From NCBI RefSeq assembly GCF_013407955.1, contig NZ_JACCBU010000001.1, forward strand, positions 310,001 through 374,000: 64,000 bases of DNA. Direction: 5' to 3'. This document shows positions 62,701-64,000 of the stretch, one piece after another. Positions within the stretch are counted from its first letter, which is position 1. Each line of letters begins with the position of its first letter. This stretch comes from Microlunatus parietis. GTDB taxonomy: Bacteria > Actinomycetota > Actinomycetes > Propionibacteriales > Propionibacteriaceae. Below the pieces are notes generated by a model. It saw only the letters and a program-made list of their open reading frames with translations, was not told the origin of the DNA and did not search any database. Made by a program: the position numbers and the translations under genes.

Positions 62701-63254
62701 ACCTCCCGGGCCCGCTTCGCCGCGACGGTCGCGGCCTTGGTCTGCAGCAGGTCCTGCGACGTCTCGATCAGCACGCCGTCGATCCCGCCGGCCAGCATCG
62801 CCTCGACCTGCCGCTGGTAGGCGTCCCGCAGCTTCGCGTACGTGACGTGGCCGAGGGTCGGCAGCTTGGTGCCGGGGCCGACGCTGCCGAGGACGTACCG
62901 GGGGCGGTCGGGGGTGGCGTACCGGTCGGCGGCGCGGCGGGCGATCCGGGCGCCGGCCTCGGCCAGCTCCTCGATCCGCTCCGGGATGTCGTACTCGCCG
63001 AGGGCGGAGAGGTTGGTGCCGAACGTGTTCGTCTCGACCGCGTCCACGCCGACCTCGAAGTAGGCCGCGTGGATCGCCTCGACGACGTCCGGCCGGGTCA
63101 CGTTGAGGATCTCGTTGCAGCCCTCGAGCTGGTCGAAATCGTCGAGCGACAGGTCGTACGCCTGCAACATCGTGCCCATCGCGCCGTCGGCGATCACGAC
63201 CCGCTCGGCGAGCGCGGTTCGAAGGTCCGGGTTGGCTGCGCTGTACGAACTCAC
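59742..63254 (-). CDS. metH: Cobalamin-dependent methionine synthase
   Basis: A 1,170-residue four-module enzyme that transfers methyl from methyltetrahydrofolate via cobalamin to homocysteine. The homocysteine domain (to about 325) has the zinc Cys in 'GLNCATGP' and 'GGCCGTTPEH'. The pterin domain follows ('SIGERTNANGSKAF', about 345-620). The B12 domain has 'GDVHDIGKN' (near 735) with the lower-ligand His. The activation domain has 'WPCYSDGDE' and 'RGSRYSFGYPACPD'. The GTG at 63254 was chosen because homologues start near 'SSYSAANPDLR'. No B12 riboswitch fits in the 73-bp leader. Confidence 0.96.
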   Translation of the reverse strand: MSSYSAANPDLRTALAERVVIADGAMGTMLQAYDLSLDDFDQLEGCNEILNVTRPDVVEAIHAAYFEVGVDAVETNTFGTNLSALGEYDIPERIEELAEAGARIARRAADRYATPDRPRYVLGSVGPGTKLPTLGHVTYAKLRDAYQRQVEAMLAGGIDGVLIETSQDLLQTKAATVAAKRAREVAGRDVPIIVNVTVETTGTMLLGTEIGAALTSLEPLGIDLIGLNCATGPAEMSEHLRHLSRHARIGVACMPNAGLPELTADGARYPLTPVELADALEQFAGEFGLGLIGGCCGTTPEHLRHVVDRLHSRPVQERTPQPVAASASLYAEVPFRQDTSYLSIGERTNANGSKAFREALLEERWDDCVEIARSQIRDGAHLLDLNVDYVGRDGAADMRELAFRVATASTLPIVIDSTEPAVLQAGLECLAGRAVINSVNYEDGDGPDSRFTKIMELVVEHGAAVMALTIDEEGQARTREWKVRVAKRLIEDLTGNWGLKTSDIVIDCLTFPIATGQEETRRDGIETIEAIREVKRLYPEVQTTLGLSNISFGLSPAARVVLNSVFLHECVEAGLDSAIVHAAKIMPMARIPDEQREVALDLVYDRRREDYDPLQRYLEIFSGVKMADTRAERAAELAKLPVTERLKRRIIDGEGKGLADDLDLALAEKPGLAIINDDLLAGMKVVGELFGSGEMQLPFVLQSAEVMKTAVAYLEPHLDKTDDAGKGTIVLATVKGDVHDIGKNLVDIILTNNGYTVVNLGIKQPITTIIEAAEQHKADAIGMSGLLVKSTVIMKENLEELNNRGMAKDFPVLLGGAALTRSYVEEDLRQVFDGEVRYARDAFEGLRLMDAVMAVKRGEEGAALPAPRERRVKAKAASAVAVEERVELPARSDVARDVDVPTPPFWGERIVKGIALAEVAGYLDERATFMGQWGLKGSRDGESYEELVEREGRPRLRMWLDRIQTDSIAEFAVTYGYWPCYSDGDELIVLRPGGEVTDPGAELHRFTFPRQRRGRYLCLADFFRDRDLAVAKGPDVIAFHLVTMGSAVSRATAELFEKNAYRDYLELHGLSVQLTEALAELWHARIRSDLGLAGDDGAMDDMIRDQAYRGSRYSFGYPACPDLEDRAKLVDLLEPERIGVELSEELQLHPEQSTDALVVHHPEAKYFNAR

Positions 63255-63327
63255 CGACCGAGGATAGCGACGACCGATGAACAGTCGGGGGACCCGGTCA
63301 CCAGTCGAGAGACGTAGGGTTGTCCCT

Positions 63328-64000
63328 GTGCCGGATCCCTCCCCCGAATCAGCCGCCGCGACCGTCGACCTGCGCGGGCTGAACGAGCCCTTCGCGGTGA
63401 TCGCGTTCCAGGGCTGGAACGACGCGGGCAACGCCGCCTCGGACACCGTGCAGCGGCTCGCCGAGATCACCGACGCCAAGCTCGGGTACGAGATCGACGG
63501 CGAGGACTTCTACGACTTCCAGGTGAACCGGCCGGAGGTGCACCTCGACGACGACGGTGTCCGCCGGCTGACCTGGCCGGTCACCCAGGTCAAGGCGGGC
63601 CGGCTGTCCGACGGGCGGGACGTGGTGCTGATCGACGGCTACGAGCCGAACATGCGCTGGCGTCAGTTCTGCACGCTGATCACGTCGGCCCTGGAATCGG
63701 CCGGCGTGCGCCGCGTCTTCCTGCTCGGCGCGCTGCTCGCCGACACGCCGCACACCCGGCCCATCCCGGTGGGGCAGACCGCGAACGACCCGGCGACGGC
63801 GGAGCGGCTAGGCCTGGAGATGTCGACGTACGAGGGTCCGACCGGCATCGTCGGCGTGCTCGGCGACGCGCTGACCCGGGCCGGCACCGAGGTGGTCACG
63901 CTGTGGGCGGCGGTGCCGCACTACGTGTCCCGGACGCCCTGCCCCAAGGCGACGCTGGCGCTGCTGTCGAAGCTGGAGTCGACGCTCGACGTACCACTTG
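63328..64000 (+). CDS. PAC2-family protein (3' end beyond window)
   Basis: An open frame from GTG 63328 to the edge (224 codons). 'LNEPFAVIAFQGWNDAGNAA' near residue 20, 'LIDGYEPNMRWRQF', 'FLLGALLADTPHTRPIPV' and 'TLWAAVPHYVSRTPCPKATL' are typical of actinobacterial PAC2 proteins, relatives of the eukaryotic proteasome assembly chaperone 2. It is divergent from metH with 73 bp between them, and close to the Pup-proteasome genes as in M. tuberculosis. Whether it assists the bacterial proteasome is not established. Confidence 0.88.
   Translation, partial: MPDPSPESAAATVDLRGLNEPFAVIAFQGWNDAGNAASDTVQRLAEITDAKLGYEIDGEDFYDFQVNRPEVHLDDDGVRRLTWPVTQVKAGRLSDGRDVVLIDGYEPNMRWRQFCTLITSALESAGVRRVFLLGALLADTPHTRPIPVGQTANDPATAERLGLEMSTYEGPTGIVGVLGDALTRAGTEVVTLWAAVPHYVSRTPCPKATLALLSKLESTLDVPL

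Noticed and set aside
59772..63317. 1,181-codon plus-strand ORF opposite metH
   Set aside because: MetH motifs on the minus strand are unambiguous; the plus frame is a GC-driven shadow.
63255..63327. Cobalamin riboswitch before metH
   Set aside because: The divergent gene leaves only 73 bp and no B12-box-like sequence was seen.

Overview
The window is high-GC DNA from an actinobacterium (Actinomycetota). It carries a Pup-proteasome locus: a Pup ending in Gly-Gly-Gln, PrcA/PrcB, the ARC/Mpa ATPase, Dop and a PAC2-family protein. Most genes start with ATG or GTG and many are coupled by ATGA, GTGA or TGATG overlaps. I cannot fix the genus; gene content would fit Propionibacteriales or a relative, with low confidence.

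Layout. (1) 1 to about 6,940 is an integrated mobile element or island: a partial tyrosine recombinase at the left edge, a decayed DUF4145 gene, a small repeat protein, then a tight operon of a conjugation coupling ATPase, a DUF4913 protein, an excisionase and a second tyrosine integrase. It abuts tRNA-Pro(GGG), and a relic of the 5' half of a second tRNA-Pro follows. The hexamer TGATCA, very common in the rest of the window, is absent here. (2) 7.1-11.7 kb: DUF5655 protein, an acyltransferase with an in-frame amber stop, an orphan NarL-type regulator, der and cmk. (3) 11.7-27.1 kb: an accessory block separating cmk from tyrA. Its core is a LacI-controlled sugar locus (ROK kinase, phosphomannose-isomerase-like protein, ABC importer with a frameshifted binding protein, a six-hairpin glycosidase) with two near-identical operators. 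(4) 27.2-48.5 kb: tyrA, prcA, prcB, pup, then a 1,795-residue Rhs/YD-repeat toxin with immunity genes inserted between pup and dop, then dop, then a tandem duplication of an ECF sigma / membrane partner module inserted before mpa, trmI, an oligopeptide-binding lipoprotein and a HAD phosphatase. (5) 48.8-58.1 kb: accessory enzymes and regulators plus monomeric isocitrate dehydrogenase. (6) 58.2-59.7 kb: a gene-free, low-complexity tract with an 18-bp minisatellite. (7) metH and a divergent PAC2-family gene running off the right edge.

How it fits together. The Pup pathway is represented by tag (Pup), deamidase/depupylase (Dop), unfoldase (Mpa) and core (PrcA/B). The ligase PafA is not in the window. 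The ancestral neighbourhood trmI-mpa-dop-pup-prcB-prcA with metH and PAC2 nearby resembles the Mycobacterium tuberculosis order, but here it is interrupted by the Rhs locus and by the sigma-factor modules. Several genes carry lesions (DUF4145, acyltransferase, sugar-binding protein, an orphan immunity gene, a kinase with an internal deletion), and three copies of a palindromic roughly 60-bp element are dispersed through the window.
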